From Vreelandella azerica (GTDB taxonomy: Bacteria > Pseudomonadota > Gammaproteobacteria > Pseudomonadales > Halomonadaceae): a DNA stretch of 64,000 nucleotides. Every line of letters starts with the position of its first letter. Within the stretch, counting starts at the first letter, position 1. Positions 49,745-60,342 of the stretch are shown here, one piece after another. The notes beneath the pieces are model-generated. The model had not been told where the DNA came from. It did not search any database and was given only the letters and a program-made list of their open reading frames with translations. Made by a program: the position numbers and the translations under genes. Location of the stretch: NCBI RefSeq assembly GCF_013112225.1, contig NZ_JABFHI010000004.1, forward strand, positions 1-64,000, given 5' to 3'.

Positions 49745-49776
49745 AAAAAAGGGCGCCAATAGTTGGCGCCCTTTTT
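49745..49776. terminator. bidirectional terminator downstream of ihfA
   Basis: AAAAAAGGGCGCCAA/TTGGCGCCCTTTTT with a short loop. It ends the ihfA transcript on the minus strand. Confidence 0.8.
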
Positions 49777-49852
49777 CTACTGGTAACAAACGATGTAACA
49801 GTGACCCGATGGTGTTGTTGATACTCGCTTAACGAACCATCAGTAAGAACAT

Positions 49853-50145
49853 CTATTGGCCATCAAATGTCTCGACCTGCTGCTTAAGCTTCTGGCCGGG
49901 GCGAAATGTCACTACCCGGCGAGCCGAAATGGGAATTTCTTCGCCAGTTTTAGGATTTCTACCGGGACGCTCACGCTTGTCACGCAAATCAAAGTTGCCA
50001 CGGAAAGCTTTACCTGCTCATTTTCACGCAAACAGGCACGAATCTCTTCGAAGAACGCTTCCACCATTGCCTTTGCTTCACGCTTGGAAAGCGACAACTC
50101 GGTGTGTAGATGCTCTGCAAGTTCTGCTTTTGTCAACGCCCCCAT
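49853..50145 (-). CDS. ihfA: integration host factor alpha, apparently missing four bases
   Basis: The first 48 residues ([32 protein letters not shown]...NEQVKLS) match IHF-alpha. Then the frame is lost: the coding strand has TCCGTGGCAAC where the conserved SGFGNF needs about TCCGGTTTTGGCAAC. After four added bases the frame continues with [16 protein letters not shown], the DNA-intercalating Pro loop, and stops at 49853 as a protein of about 98 residues. IHF bends DNA with IhfB. The position after pheT is the usual one. Unlike other breaks here this is not a single homopolymer base. Confidence 0.85.
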
Positions 50146-50214
50146 GGGTATCTCCTTATCACCAGCGCTTGGCCCCAGTGTCTGGTCTCAGTAAAGCAGG
50201 ATGGCGCTCTCTGA

Positions 50215-52595
50215 TCAACTGCGCAATTCTGCGCTATGCTGCTCGCGCGCCTGCATGACGATGACATCGACCAACTGATTGATTTCATCATCATTAAGGG
50301 TGCGCGAAGGATGCTGCCAGGTCAAGCCTAAGGCGATACTCTTATGCCCTTCAGCGACACCTTTTCCTGCATAAACGTCAAACAGCCTGGCCTGCTTGAG
50401 ATGCTCACCGGCATGGGCGCGCGCCATATCCAGCAATGCCTGAACGGGCACTTCCTCGGCCACGGTAAAGGCCAGGTCACGGCGTACTTCCGGCTGGCGC
50501 GAAAGCGGCTCAAAGGCAGGTATTGCACCTTCGCTCAAGGCATCCAGGCGCACTTCAAACAACAGGGCATCGACTTTCAGACCCAGTTTTCCGCGCACTT
50601 CCGGGTGCAGCCTGCCAATCCAACCTGCCGTTTGCCCATTATGCACCACTCGAGCACACTGCCCAGGGTGTAGCGAGGGATGGTCAGCCGCTTCAAAACG
50701 CCAAGCGTCTGGCTGTCCGCTCAAGGCAATCAGGCTTTCCAGGTCACCTTTCAGATCGTAGAAGTCAGCGTTTTGCTTATCGCCGCTCCACCCTTCAGGA
50801 TAACGCGAGCCACAAACGATGGCCCCCAACACGGGCGTCTGATCCAGGTCATCAAGCGGGCCATTGAACACCAGCCCGGTTTCAAACAGGCGCACACGGG
50901 TTTGCTGACGGTTAAGGTTATGCATCAAGGCACGCACCAAGCCAGGGAACAGGCTGGCACGCATCACTGACAGATCCGTAGAAATCGGATTGGCCAACTC
51001 AGGAGAAACCGCCTCTGGCAACAGCGTCTTCTGCAAATCAGGCGCCACAAAGCTGTAGGTAACGGCTTCCTGATAACCGCGCGCGACCATCTGATGACGA
51101 AGCTGCACCTGGGAGATACGGGCTTCACCTTGAGGTTTTAACGCCAACCGGGCAGCCGGACGACGTACCGGAAGGTTGTTATAGCCATGGATGCGCGCCA
51201 CTTCTTCAATCAGGTCTTCCTCAATGGCGATATCAAACCGCCAGCTCGGCACAACAACGTGCCAGCCTTCAGACGTTTCGCTGACCTGCATACCCAGACG
51301 CGCCAGAATATCGCTCACCTCTTCACGTGGCAAAGACTTGCTGAGCGCTTCACTCAAACGCGCTTCGCGAAAGGTAATCGCCCGCTCGGATGGCAGCGCA
51401 GAAGCATCGCTGACACCCTTGATTGGCCCGGCTTCGCCACCGCAGATATCCAGCAGTAGCTGGGTCGCCCGCTCAACGGCCAGTTCAGTTAGCGCCGGAT
51501 CAACGCCGCGTTCGAAGCGATGAGAGGCATCCGTATGCAGCCCATAGGAACGCGCCTGGCCGGCCACCGCCAGCGGTGTGAAGAAAGCGGACTCAAGGAA
51601 AATTGTCTGGGTATTCGGGTTAATGCCCGAATTCTCACCCCCATCACCCCTGCCAGAGCCAAGGGGCCGTTTTGATCGGCAATCAGTAGCGTTTCGGGGC
51701 GCAGGGTAACTTCCTGGCCATCCAGCAGCACCAGACGTTCGCCCTCCCGCGCCTGACGAACAATGATCTTGCCATTGAGGTTTTCACGGTCGAAGGCATG
51801 CATTGGCTGGCCAAGCTCCAGCATCACATAGTTAGTAACGTCGACGACCGGATCTATCGAGCGAATACCACTGCGACGCAGCCGCTCAACCATCCATAAC
51901 GGCGTCTGGGCACTGACATCAACGCCACGAATCAGGCGTCCAAGATAGCGCGGACACAGCGTAGGCGCTTCCACACTGACAGGGAAGGTCTCATCAAAAC
52001 TTGCCGCTACCGGCGTTATTTCAGGGCCAGTAACATCCAATTGATTCAGGACACCAACTTCACGGGCGAGCCCTTTAAGGCTCAGGCAATCACCGCGATT
52101 CGGGGTCAGATCAACCTCAATGGTGTGATCATCAAGCCCCATATAGGTGCGTAGCGGCTCACCCGTCGGTGCGTCTTCAGACAGCACAAAAATACCGGGC
52201 GAGGTTTCTTCAACCAGACCAAGTTCAGACTCCGAGCAAATCATGCCACGTGATTCAACGCCACGCAGCTTGGCTTTCTTGATCTTGAAGTCGCCCGGTA
52301 AAACGCCACCGACCTGAGCAAACGGAACCTTCTGCCCTACCGCAACATTGGGTGCACCGCAGACAACCTGGACGGGCTCAGGAGAGCCATCATTCACCAG
52401 ACAGACATTGAGTTTATCCGCATCAGGATGCTTGTCCTTGGCGACCACTTCCGCTACCACAACGCCCGTAAAGGCAGCAGCCACAGGTTCAACAGCGTCA
52501 ACCTCCAGACCCGCCATAGTAATCTGGTCAGCCATGGCTTGTGTATCAAGCTGCGGAGACACCCACTCACGCAGCCATTGTTCAGAAAATTTCAT
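50215..52595 (-). CDS. pheT: phenylalanine-tRNA ligase beta subunit, split by a one-base loss
   Basis: About 794 residues after repair, the normal length. The first part has the EMAP-like tRNA-binding domain ([20 protein letters not shown]) and B3/B4 editing domain; the second part has the catalytic-like core and the FDX anticodon-binding domain. The break is at five C, 51638-51642. A sixth gives [24 protein letters not shown]. The gene is essential, so a real frameshift is implausible. Confidence 0.96.
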
Positions 52596-52621
52596 AGAGC
52601 TTCCTGTTATCGGCAGCGGAA

Positions 52622-53639
<1,018 letters not shown>

Positions 53640-53712
53640 CCAATTAACTCCGAAGTAAGCTCCCTCCTTGGCGGAAAGGGCAGCAAGTTGCTTGTAATGC
53701 GTTATCAGCAGC

Positions 53713-53747
53713 AAAAAAACAGGGGAAGAGCGGCTGCTCTTCCCCTG
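53713..53747 (-). terminator. strong terminator between rplT and pheS
   Basis: CAGGGGAAGAGC-AGCC-GCTCTTCCCCTG followed by seven T on the minus strand. It either ends the rplT message or is a pheST attenuator. I saw no Phe-rich leader peptide upstream, so a simple terminator with a separate pheST promoter or partial read-through is more likely. Confidence 0.8.
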
Positions 53748-53834
53748 GATGGGTCAAAATAATGACCGGGCCTAGATGCTTTGACAAATGTCGTTTACGC
53801 AAAAATGCGAACGCACATGCCATGCATAGAAACC

Positions 53835-54188
53835 TTACTGGGCAGCCTTGGCTTTTTCCACGATAGCCGCAAAAGCAGCTTTCTCGTGAACGGCCAGATC
53901 GGCAAGCACTTTACGATCAATTTCGATACCGGCTTTCTTCAGGGCGCCAACAAAACGGCTGTAAGACATGCCGTGTTGACGCGCGCCAGCATTGATACGC
54001 TGGATCCACAACGCACGGAATTGACGCTTGCGATTACGACGGTCGCGATATGCATACTGACCAGCCTTGATAACCGCTTGCTTGGCTACACGAAAGACGC
54101 GCGAACGTGCTCCATAATAGCCTTTAGCCTGCTTCAGCACTTTCTTGTGACGACGACGGGCAACAACGCCACGTTTGACACGGGTCAT
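53835..54188 (-). CDS. rplT: 50S ribosomal protein L20
   Basis: 117 residues, the usual length; [22 protein letters not shown] and [11 protein letters not shown] are family blocks. A CAGGAGTG ribosome site precedes the ATG. In E. coli L20 represses rpmI-rplT translation; I did not identify the RNA structure here. Confidence 0.98.
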   Translation of the reverse strand: MTRVKRGVVARRRHKKVLKQAKGYYGARSRVFRVAKQAVIKAGQYAYRDRRNRKRQFRALWIQRINAGARQHGMSYSRFVGALKKAGIEIDRKVLADLAVHEKAAFAAIVEKAKAAQ

Positions 54189-54253
54189 AACACACTCCTG
54201 ACATTAACGATGAGCACACTGAAAATGGTGCTCAAAAAAGAAATCCCGAAAAA

Positions 54254-54448
54254 TTAAAGATTCGGCAGCATACGCTGGATCAGCGCTTTGTCTGCGTCAT
54301 GAATCTGCTTCATACCGCGCAGTTGACGCTTACGCTTGGTCGACTTCTTGGTCAGGATGTGGCTACGAAAAGACTGCTTGTGCTTGAAGCCATTTGCTGT
54401 CTTCTTGAAGCGCTTGGCAGCGCCACTGTTGCTTTTGATTTTCGGCAT
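54254..54448 (-). CDS. rpmI: 50S ribosomal protein L35
   Basis: 64 residues from [17 protein letters not shown] with CGGAG upstream. The frame extends to 54532 but that part is the infC-rpmI spacer. Second gene of infC-rpmI-rplT. Confidence 0.98.
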   Translation of the reverse strand: MPKIKSNSGAAKRFKKTANGFKHKQSFRSHILTKKSTKRKRQLRGMKQIHDADKALIQRMLPNL

Positions 54449-54528
54449 GAAATAACTCCGCTCGATATTTTTAGAAAACCCAAGGCCAGCCACAACCGTA
54501 GTTGTGGCGCGTTTAAAAAGCCGTCGGA

Positions 54529-55067
54529 TCACTTCTTCTTTGGGGCCAGGATCATGATCATCTGGCGGCCTTCCATTTTCGGGAAGGCTTCAACCGTTCC
54601 GATCTCTTCGAGGTCTGAGGCTATCCTTTCCATTAGCTTGCGGCCAATGTCCTGGTGCGCCATTTCACGACCACGAAAACGCAATGTGACTTTCCCCTTG
54701 TCACCACCTTCAAGGAATCGGATCAGGTTTTTCAACTTCACCTGATAGTCACCCTCGTCAGTGCCAGGCCGGAATTTGACTTCCTTGACCTGAATCTGTT
54801 TCTGCTTCTTTTTCTGAGCAGCTTTTTGCTTCTTCTGCTCAAAAACAAATTTGCCATAATCCATGATCTTACAAACAATCGGATCGGCATTGGAAATTTG
54901 CACAAGATCCATACCTTCTGCTTCGGCACGCTCAAGTGCTTCAGTTGTGGGTACAACCCCCAACTGTTCACCATCGCTGGCAATGAGGCGCACTTCAGTT
55001 TCGGTAATTCTCTCGTTCATTGGGGGCGTTTTTCTTGTGGACGCCCACGCTGGTTGCTTCGCTTGAT
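54529..55067 (-). CDS. infC: translation initiation factor IF-3, with non-AUG start and a one-base loss near the 5' end
   Basis: The main frame from the ATG at 55020 gives 163 residues, including [14 protein letters not shown] [10 protein letters not shown]. It lacks the usual N-terminal extension and a ribosome site. GGAGACGGAACG directly follows the thrS stop and points to an ATC codon at 55067-55065. One added base at five G, 55022-55026, joins that ATC to the main frame as [21 protein letters not shown], the N-terminus seen in relatives. IF-3 rejects non-AUG starts, so this permits autoregulation as in E. coli, where the codon is AUU. Confidence 0.9.
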
Positions 55068-55079
55068 CGTTCCGTCTCC

Positions 55080-57002
55080 TTAGGCAATTGACGATGTCGC
55101 CAGGGCTGCTCTCTCTACCTCAAGGCGTTTGATGAGTTCATCAATCGTCATGGTGCCGAGGTTTTCGCCGCTACGTGTACGTACGGCCACTGAGTCAGCT
55201 TCAACTTCCTTATCTCCTACCACAAGGAGATAGGGAACTTTCTGTAACGTATGCTCACGGATTTTAAAGCCGATTTTCTCGTTCCTCAAGTCCGCATTGG
55301 CCCGAAGACCACTTTTTTGCAAACGTTTTTCCAAGTTTAACGCATATTCGCGTTGAGCATCAGTAATTGTCATGATGACAGCTTGCTGTGGAGCAAGCCA
55401 TAAAGGCATAGCACCCGCATAATGCTCAATCAGAATACCCAGGAAGCGTTCAAAAGAACCCAGAATTGCGCGGTGAAGCATGACAGGCGTTTTACGTACG
55501 CCATCTTCATCGACAAATTGAGCGCCCAGACGACCTGGCAAATTAAAGTCCAGCTGTAAAGTACCACACTGCCAGAGACGATTCAGGCAATCTCTCAACG
55601 CGAACTCGATTTTCGGCCCATAAAAAGCCCCTTCACCGGGCTGTAGCTCCCACTCCAGGCCAGTCGCTTCCAAAGCGGCTTCCAATCCCTGCTCGGCTCG
55701 ATCCCAAAGCTCAGCCTCTCCCAAAAAGTCTTCTGGCCGCGTCGAAAGCTTGAGTTCAACGTCTTCAAAGCCCAGCGTCTTGTAGACTTCCAGCGTCAGG
55801 GCGATGAAGGCTTCAGCCTCTTTCTGGATCTGGCTTTCGGTACAGAAGATATGCGCATCATCTTGAGTAAAACCACGCACCCGCATCAGACCATGCAAAG
55901 AGCCAGAAGGTTCATTACGGTGGCAGCTGCCGAACTCGGCAAGACGCAAAGGGAGATCCCGATAACTCTTCAGCCCCTGGTTAAAGACCTGAACATGGCA
56001 GGGGCAGTTCATCGGTTTGACAGCATATTCGCGTTTTTCGGACTCCGTCGTGAACATCAGCTCACTGTAGTGCCCCCAGTGGCCAGATTTCTTCCACAGC
56101 GACAAATCAACGACCTGCGGCGTTTTAATTTCCTGGTAGCCATGTTCGCGCTGAATTTTGCGCATATACTCTTCAAGCGCCTGGTACATGGTCCAGCCAT
56201 TGGGGTGCCAGAACACCATGCCTGGAGCTTCTTCCTGCAAATGGAAAAGATCCATTTTACGCGCCAACTTACGGTGATCACGCTTTTCTGCTTCTTCAAG
56301 ACGCAGCAAATAGGCTTTAAGCTGCTTCTTATCAGGCCAGGCTGTACCATAAATACGCGTCAACATGGTATTTTCTGCGTCGCCGCGCCAGTAGGCACCT
56401 GCCAGCTTGGTCAGCTTGAAGGCTTTAAGGTGGCGCGTATTGGGCACATGGGGCCCGCGGCACATATCGGTGTATTCTTCATGATGATAGAGGCGAATAG
56501 CAGCCCCTTCAGGAATTTCGCGAACAATTTCCTGTTTGTAAGGCTCATCGCGATGCAGGAAAGTCAGCATGGCCTTATCACGATCAACATATTCACGAAC
56601 AACGTCGTACTCATGATCTATCAAAGACTTCATGCGCGCTTCAATCGCCGTCAGATCATCTGGGGTGATTGAATCAGCAAATTCAATATCGTAATAGAAG
56701 CCATCCTCAATAACCGGGCCAATGGCCATTTTTGCATTGGGGTATAACTGCTTCACTGCATGACCTATCAGGTGAGCGCAGGAGTGGCGAATGATCTCTA
56801 CCCCTTCCTGGTCGCGAGCCGTGATAATAGCAACCTTGGCATCACATTCGATCAGGTCTGCAGCATCTACCAGCTCGCCGTCAATCTTGCCAGCAATGCA
56901 GGCTTTGGCCAAACCAGGGCCAACAGATGCTGCCAGCTGCATGATAGAAAGCGGCTCGGAAAATTCACGTTGGCTGCCATCAGGCAGAGTCACAATAGGC
57001 AT
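55080..57002 (-). CDS. thrS: threonine-tRNA ligase
   Basis: 640 residues from [14 protein letters not shown]; an upstream in-frame start at 57047 is spurious. Domains in order: TGS, the editing domain with [11 protein letters not shown] and the CRGPHVPNT zinc-like site, the class II core with motif 2 [21 protein letters not shown], and the C-terminal anticodon domain. It charges tRNA-Thr. Its stop precedes the infC start region by 12 bases, so the genes are coupled. Confidence 0.98.
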   Translation of the reverse strand: MPIVTLPDGSQREFSEPLSIMQLAASVGPGLAKACIAGKIDGELVDAADLIECDAKVAIITARDQEGVEIIRHSCAHLIGHAVKQLYPNAKMAIGPVIEDGFYYDIEFADSITPDDLTAIEARMKSLIDHEYDVVREYVDRDKAMLTFLHRDEPYKQEIVREIPEGAAIRLYHHEEYTDMCRGPHVPNTRHLKAFKLTKLAGAYWRGDAENTMLTRIYGTAWPDKKQLKAYLLRLEEAEKRDHRKLARKMDLFHLQEEAPGMVFWHPNGWTMYQALEEYMRKIQREHGYQEIKTPQVVDLSLWKKSGHWGHYSELMFTTESEKREYAVKPMNCPCHVQVFNQGLKSYRDLPLRLAEFGSCHRNEPSGSLHGLMRVRGFTQDDAHIFCTESQIQKEAEAFIALTLEVYKTLGFEDVELKLSTRPEDFLGEAELWDRAEQGLEAALEATGLEWELQPGEGAFYGPKIEFALRDCLNRLWQCGTLQLDFNLPGRLGAQFVDEDGVRKTPVMLHRAILGSFERFLGILIEHYAGAMPLWLAPQQAVIMTITDAQREYALNLEKRLQKSGLRANADLRNEKIGFKIREHTLQKVPYLLVVGDKEVEADSVAVRTRSGENLGTMTIDELIKRLEVERAALATSSIA

Positions 57003-57173
57003 TCGGGTAATTCCTTGAGCGCAGTGGTGACCCATACCAAGGGTCACATATCGCTATCAATGGGTATCAGTAAAACGTGTTCAAGGTAATAAGAAAACAG
57101 CCGCACGTTGCAACGCGGCATGTTAGCAAAACTCATCATCTGGATAAAGCAAGGCAATCAATGACTACCAACA

Positions 57174-57206
57174 AAAACGCGGAAGGCATATGGCCTTCCG
57201 CGTTTT
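57174..57206. terminator. bidirectional terminator upstream of thrS / downstream of the OmpA gene
   Basis: AAAACGCGGAAGGC-ATAT-GGCCTTCCGCGTTTT. On the minus strand it ends the OmpA-type gene and insulates thrS. Confidence 0.85.
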
Positions 57207-57253
57207 GATCAACTATCGCCTAAACAAGATAGATAAACTTAATCCTGAGGGGA

Positions 57254-58120
57254 TTAGTTCCACTCATCCAGTTCAACACGACGGTTTTCAGCACGGCCTG
57301 CGGCAGTATCATTAGAGGCAACCGGGCGCTCTTCACCGTAGCCAGTAGCCATCATACGATCAGCACTGACGCCCAACTGATTCAGATAAGCAGCAACAGA
57401 TTCGGCGCGGCTCTGCGAGAGGCGCTTGTTATAGTCAGCGCTACCACGTGAATCGGTATGGCCTTCAATGCTGACGCGAACGTTCGGGTTATTGACCAGA
57501 CGCTCAGCTACAACACGCAAGATCTGCTGCGCATCTGTTGTCAGTCGCGCGGAGTCAAACTCAAAGTTAACGCCTTCAAGCACCAAAGCGTCAGGGCAGC
57601 CCAGAGAATTCACAGCAACGCCTGCCGGTGTACCCGGGCACTGGTCACGGTAATCTGGTACGCCATCATTATCGGAATCAACCGGGCAACCGTTAGCATT
57701 CACTGAAACGCCGGCTGGTGTTCCCGGGCACTGATCACGATAATCCGGAATGCCGTCACCATCGGAATCCAGCGGGCAGCCTTCTGCGTCTACAGCTGCA
57801 CCAGCAGGAACAGCGCCGTAGCTCGGGCACTGCGGTTCAGCTTTGACAGTACGATCTGCACACAATAGACCACCGATCGCGGCACCAGCAGTAGCACCTA
57901 CCAGGGTGTTTTCGTCTTCATCAGAATTACCGCTGGTTGAATATCCAATGGCACCACCAATAACACTGCCTGCCAGGCCGCACACAAACGGGTGCATTCC
58001 ACTACCACCATCGGAACTCATAGACGCAGAGCTAGCTGACTGTGAAGCAGAACTTGCACAACCAGAGAGACCTACTACCAGTGCCGATCCAATGAGCAAG
58101 CCAGTTGTTGATTTCTTCAT
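57254..58120 (-). CDS. OmpA-family lipoprotein with thrombospondin type 3-like repeats
   Basis: 288 residues. The lipobox LSGC gives an N-terminal Cys at about residue 21. A glycine-zipper-like stretch follows (GLAGSVIGGAIGY, GATAGAAIGGLL). Then two calcium-binding type 3 repeats, PLDSDGDGIPDYRDQCPGTP and PVDSDNDGVPDYRDQCPGTP, and a C-terminal OmpA domain with GHTDSRGSADYN that binds peptidoglycan. It should anchor the outer membrane to the wall. AAGGAG precedes the ATG. Confidence 0.92.
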   Translation of the reverse strand: MKKSTTGLLIGSALVVGLSGCASSASQSASSASMSSDGGSGMHPFVCGLAGSVIGGAIGYSTSGNSDEDENTLVGATAGAAIGGLLCADRTVKAEPQCPSYGAVPAGAAVDAEGCPLDSDGDGIPDYRDQCPGTPAGVSVNANGCPVDSDNDGVPDYRDQCPGTPAGVAVNSLGCPDALVLEGVNFEFDSARLTTDAQQILRVVAERLVNNPNVRVSIEGHTDSRGSADYNKRLSQSRAESVAAYLNQLGVSADRMMATGYGEERPVASNDTAAGRAENRRVELDEWN

Positions 58121-58408
58121 TTAAAACTCCTTAAAAATAGTTAAGCAGGCAGCTTGGCCAATGATGAGGCTACCATTCCAGATTTAAGCTCGGCAACTAG
58201 CACCCCAACCCAACACCTACAGCACGATACAGAGAATACTCACGTGATTGTGATAATACGCATCAATGAATATAGCAGGTTAGGTGGCTAAGGTGTGCCT
58301 GGATGCATAAATATAGTAAGAATCACGGTGCTAATGCCTCGATAGCAGCATTATGCCTTTTTCTAAACCTAAATAAAAATAAACAATTATAAAATGACGT
58401 AACATCAT

Positions 58409-58876
58409 CTAATGTAGCGGCTGTTTATTTTCTTGACGCCACGCAATGACTGCTCTCGCTGCTGCAAGCACCTCATCGCGCATTTCATCCTCAACCGCGA
58501 GGCGCTCTTTGTCTTCCTGATGGCGCGCCTTTGGGGTTAATTGGCTGCGAGCTGAGTGCGTTTTTAAGTGGCGGGTGCGCTCATAGACATCTGCAAATGC
58601 CTGGAAATCGGGATGCTCAGCCAGGCGGGTATCAATGATTTCGAGTAGCACCTTGCAACGCCAACTGCCTTCCGTGATATCTACTTGCTCTTGCACCAAA
58701 GCACCAACAACATAGTCAAGATTTTCAAGACTGTTGCTAATCGCGCGGCGCTGTTCTTCTTCAACCAGCGCTTCGCGACGCTTGATCTCCTTGCGCAGTT
58801 TTAAGGCGTAGCTACCCAAGCCGATCACCACGACTAACCCAATCACCAATAATACCACTGCTAATGTCGTGCTCAT
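58409..58876 (-). CDS. DUF2489 family membrane-anchored protein
   Basis: 155 residues. One N-terminal helix (TTLAVVLLVIGLVVVIGLGSYAL) leads to a charged helical cytoplasmic domain containing DITEGSWRCKVLLE. GAGGAG precedes the ATG. The function of the family is unknown. Confidence 0.82.
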   Translation of the reverse strand: MSTTLAVVLLVIGLVVVIGLGSYALKLRKEIKRREALVEEEQRRAISNSLENLDYVVGALVQEQVDITEGSWRCKVLLEIIDTRLAEHPDFQAFADVYERTRHLKTHSARSQLTPKARHQEDKERLAVEDEMRDEVLAAARAVIAWRQENKQPLH

Positions 58877-59097
58877 AAGCTCCTCAGCGGTGAGTCAAAA
58901 AACCTTCTACTGGAATTGTACTGCTTTTACCCCTTAACCCCAAACCTGGTTTCTTTGGCAACGCCCAGGAATCAACCTAATTTACGAATTTTGCTCCCAT
59001 CCTCAATCTATATCATCAGAAAAGCTCTGATTGGCTACACTTATAAGGAGAACAGAAAATCATTTCTGCACACTAAGCAAGACGTGAGGAGGCTGTC

Positions 59098-59484
59098 ATG
59101 ACGACTCAAAATACCCCTACCAACCCTTGGGCACCCTTAGCAACTATGACCCCTTGGTTTGATGCAAGCCAACCGCTATTGAACTGGTGGACCGAGCAAA
59201 GCTCCCAGGCCATGCAACCTTTCGCTAAAATCCAACAGGCATGGATGGAGAGCATGTCTCAGGCAATGCAGGCTGAAATGCAGTTTTTTCAAGCCATCAC
59301 CGCCAGCCATGAAAAAATGGCGCAGTGCATGATGAATGCTTCAGGTACGCCGGAAAGCAACCGTAAAATTGCCGATTGTTATCATGAAGTTGTACAAACG
59401 CTTACCGACGCACAAGTGACAAGGCTACATAAGGCGACAGAACTCAGCCATGAGTTTAGGCGCTCACTTTGGGAGGAACTGTAA
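59098..59484 (+). CDS. phasin-like small protein
   Basis: 128 residues with a strong GAGGAGG site. The first 40 are Trp- and Pro-rich (NPWAPLATMTPWFDASQPLLNWW), the rest amphipathic helix rich in Met, Gln and Ala (WMESMSQAMQAEMQFFQAI). This resembles phasins that coat polyhydroxyalkanoate granules. No PHA synthase gene is near, so the call is tentative. Confidence 0.5.
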   Translation: MTTQNTPTNPWAPLATMTPWFDASQPLLNWWTEQSSQAMQPFAKIQQAWMESMSQAMQAEMQFFQAITASHEKMAQCMMNASGTPESNRKIADCYHEVVQTLTDAQVTRLHKATELSHEFRRSLWEEL

Positions 59485-59630
59485 CCTGTTAAACTTTTGA
59501 CTGACATGAAAGACCCTGGCGTAATGGTTTAATACACTCTAGGGTTTGCACTCAAAAGCGGCCTGAAACATCACCAGAATCGCCTGACCATTGGGTGTCC
59601 AGGCGGTTCCTTTATTACAGGAAACAGCTC

Positions 59631-59921
59631 TTGCCATCTGACAACACATTACCCCAATCAAGTACCCTTGTTTCACGTTCAAACACACTTTCTTCATCCG
59701 CCGCTCCCAGAAAACGGCCAGGACTTGCTTGTCTTATTGTTTTGATTAGCTTTACCACCTTAGCAGGATGCACCACCTACACCTGGCCGGACGGATCACA
59801 GAAGACGGTGCTAGGCGTACCTGCCGAGGAAGAAAACAGCCGTTATGAAGAAGATATTCAAACCGGTACACAATACAGGCTACCGGGAGAGGTGCCCCCT
59901 AAAAAAGAACTTCAGGAGTAG
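59631..59921 (+). CDS. small lipoprotein of unknown function
   Basis: About 97 residues from TTG at 59631, which has AGGAA seven bases upstream; GTG at 59595 is an alternative. The hydrophobic segment ACLIVLISFTTLAGC carries a lipobox, and TYTWPDGSQKTVLGVPAEEE follows. The region before the hydrophobic segment is long for a lipoprotein signal, so the true start may be later. Family not recognised. Confidence 0.6.
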   Translation: MPSDNTLPQSSTLVSRSNTLSSSAAPRKRPGLACLIVLISFTTLAGCTTYTWPDGSQKTVLGVPAEEENSRYEEDIQTGTQYRLPGEVPPKKELQE

Positions 59922-59931
59922 ATAAATCGCC

Positions 59932-60264
59932 ATGTCTGACACGATGACCCTTGATCAACTCGCTCGCCAGAAAAACCGCACTGACCACTACCAGATCGAA
60001 ATTCAGGCGCTGGATCTAGGCTGGTATTTTGTAAGGCTCCATGACAGCAATCAGACCGTTTTCACGCTGGTAGACGATACGGGTGAAACGTGTCGCTTTA
60101 CAGGCACCCAGTGGGTGAGCCGTGCTTTGCGCCCACTGGGTTTTACACATGCGACCCTGACCTGGTCATCAGTGGCCGATGAAATGGTCGGTGCTACTGC
60201 TAGCGTTCCGTCTCCTGAAGAGATGATGGCACACGGCACCAGAGTAAGTTTTGAAACTCGATAA
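59932..60264 (+). CDS. small hypothetical protein
   Basis: 110 residues with AGGAG upstream, 10 bp after the lipoprotein gene. The sequence is soluble and mixed alpha/beta (ALDLGWYFVRLHDSNQTVF, DDTGETCRFTGTQWVSRALR). I do not recognise the family with confidence. It lies just before the cation ATPase. Confidence 0.72.
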   Translation: MSDTMTLDQLARQKNRTDHYQIEIQALDLGWYFVRLHDSNQTVFTLVDDTGETCRFTGTQWVSRALRPLGFTHATLTWSSVADEMVGATASVPSPEEMMAHGTRVSFETR

Positions 60265-60342
60265 ACTCCTTGCACTGGATCACTGCAGTGCAACATGATG
60301 AGGATTATAGTTAATCTATATTCATCATCGCAGGGAGTTCAG

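Noticed and set aside
53640..53834. Phe-rich leader peptide and attenuator before pheS
   Set aside because: A strong terminator is present, but the short frame upstream (MHGMCVRIFA) has a single Phe, so attenuation like that of E. coli pheST is not supported.
55851..56672. Long plus-strand frame inside thrS
   Set aside because: Antisense shadow of a clear essential gene with no family-like sequence.
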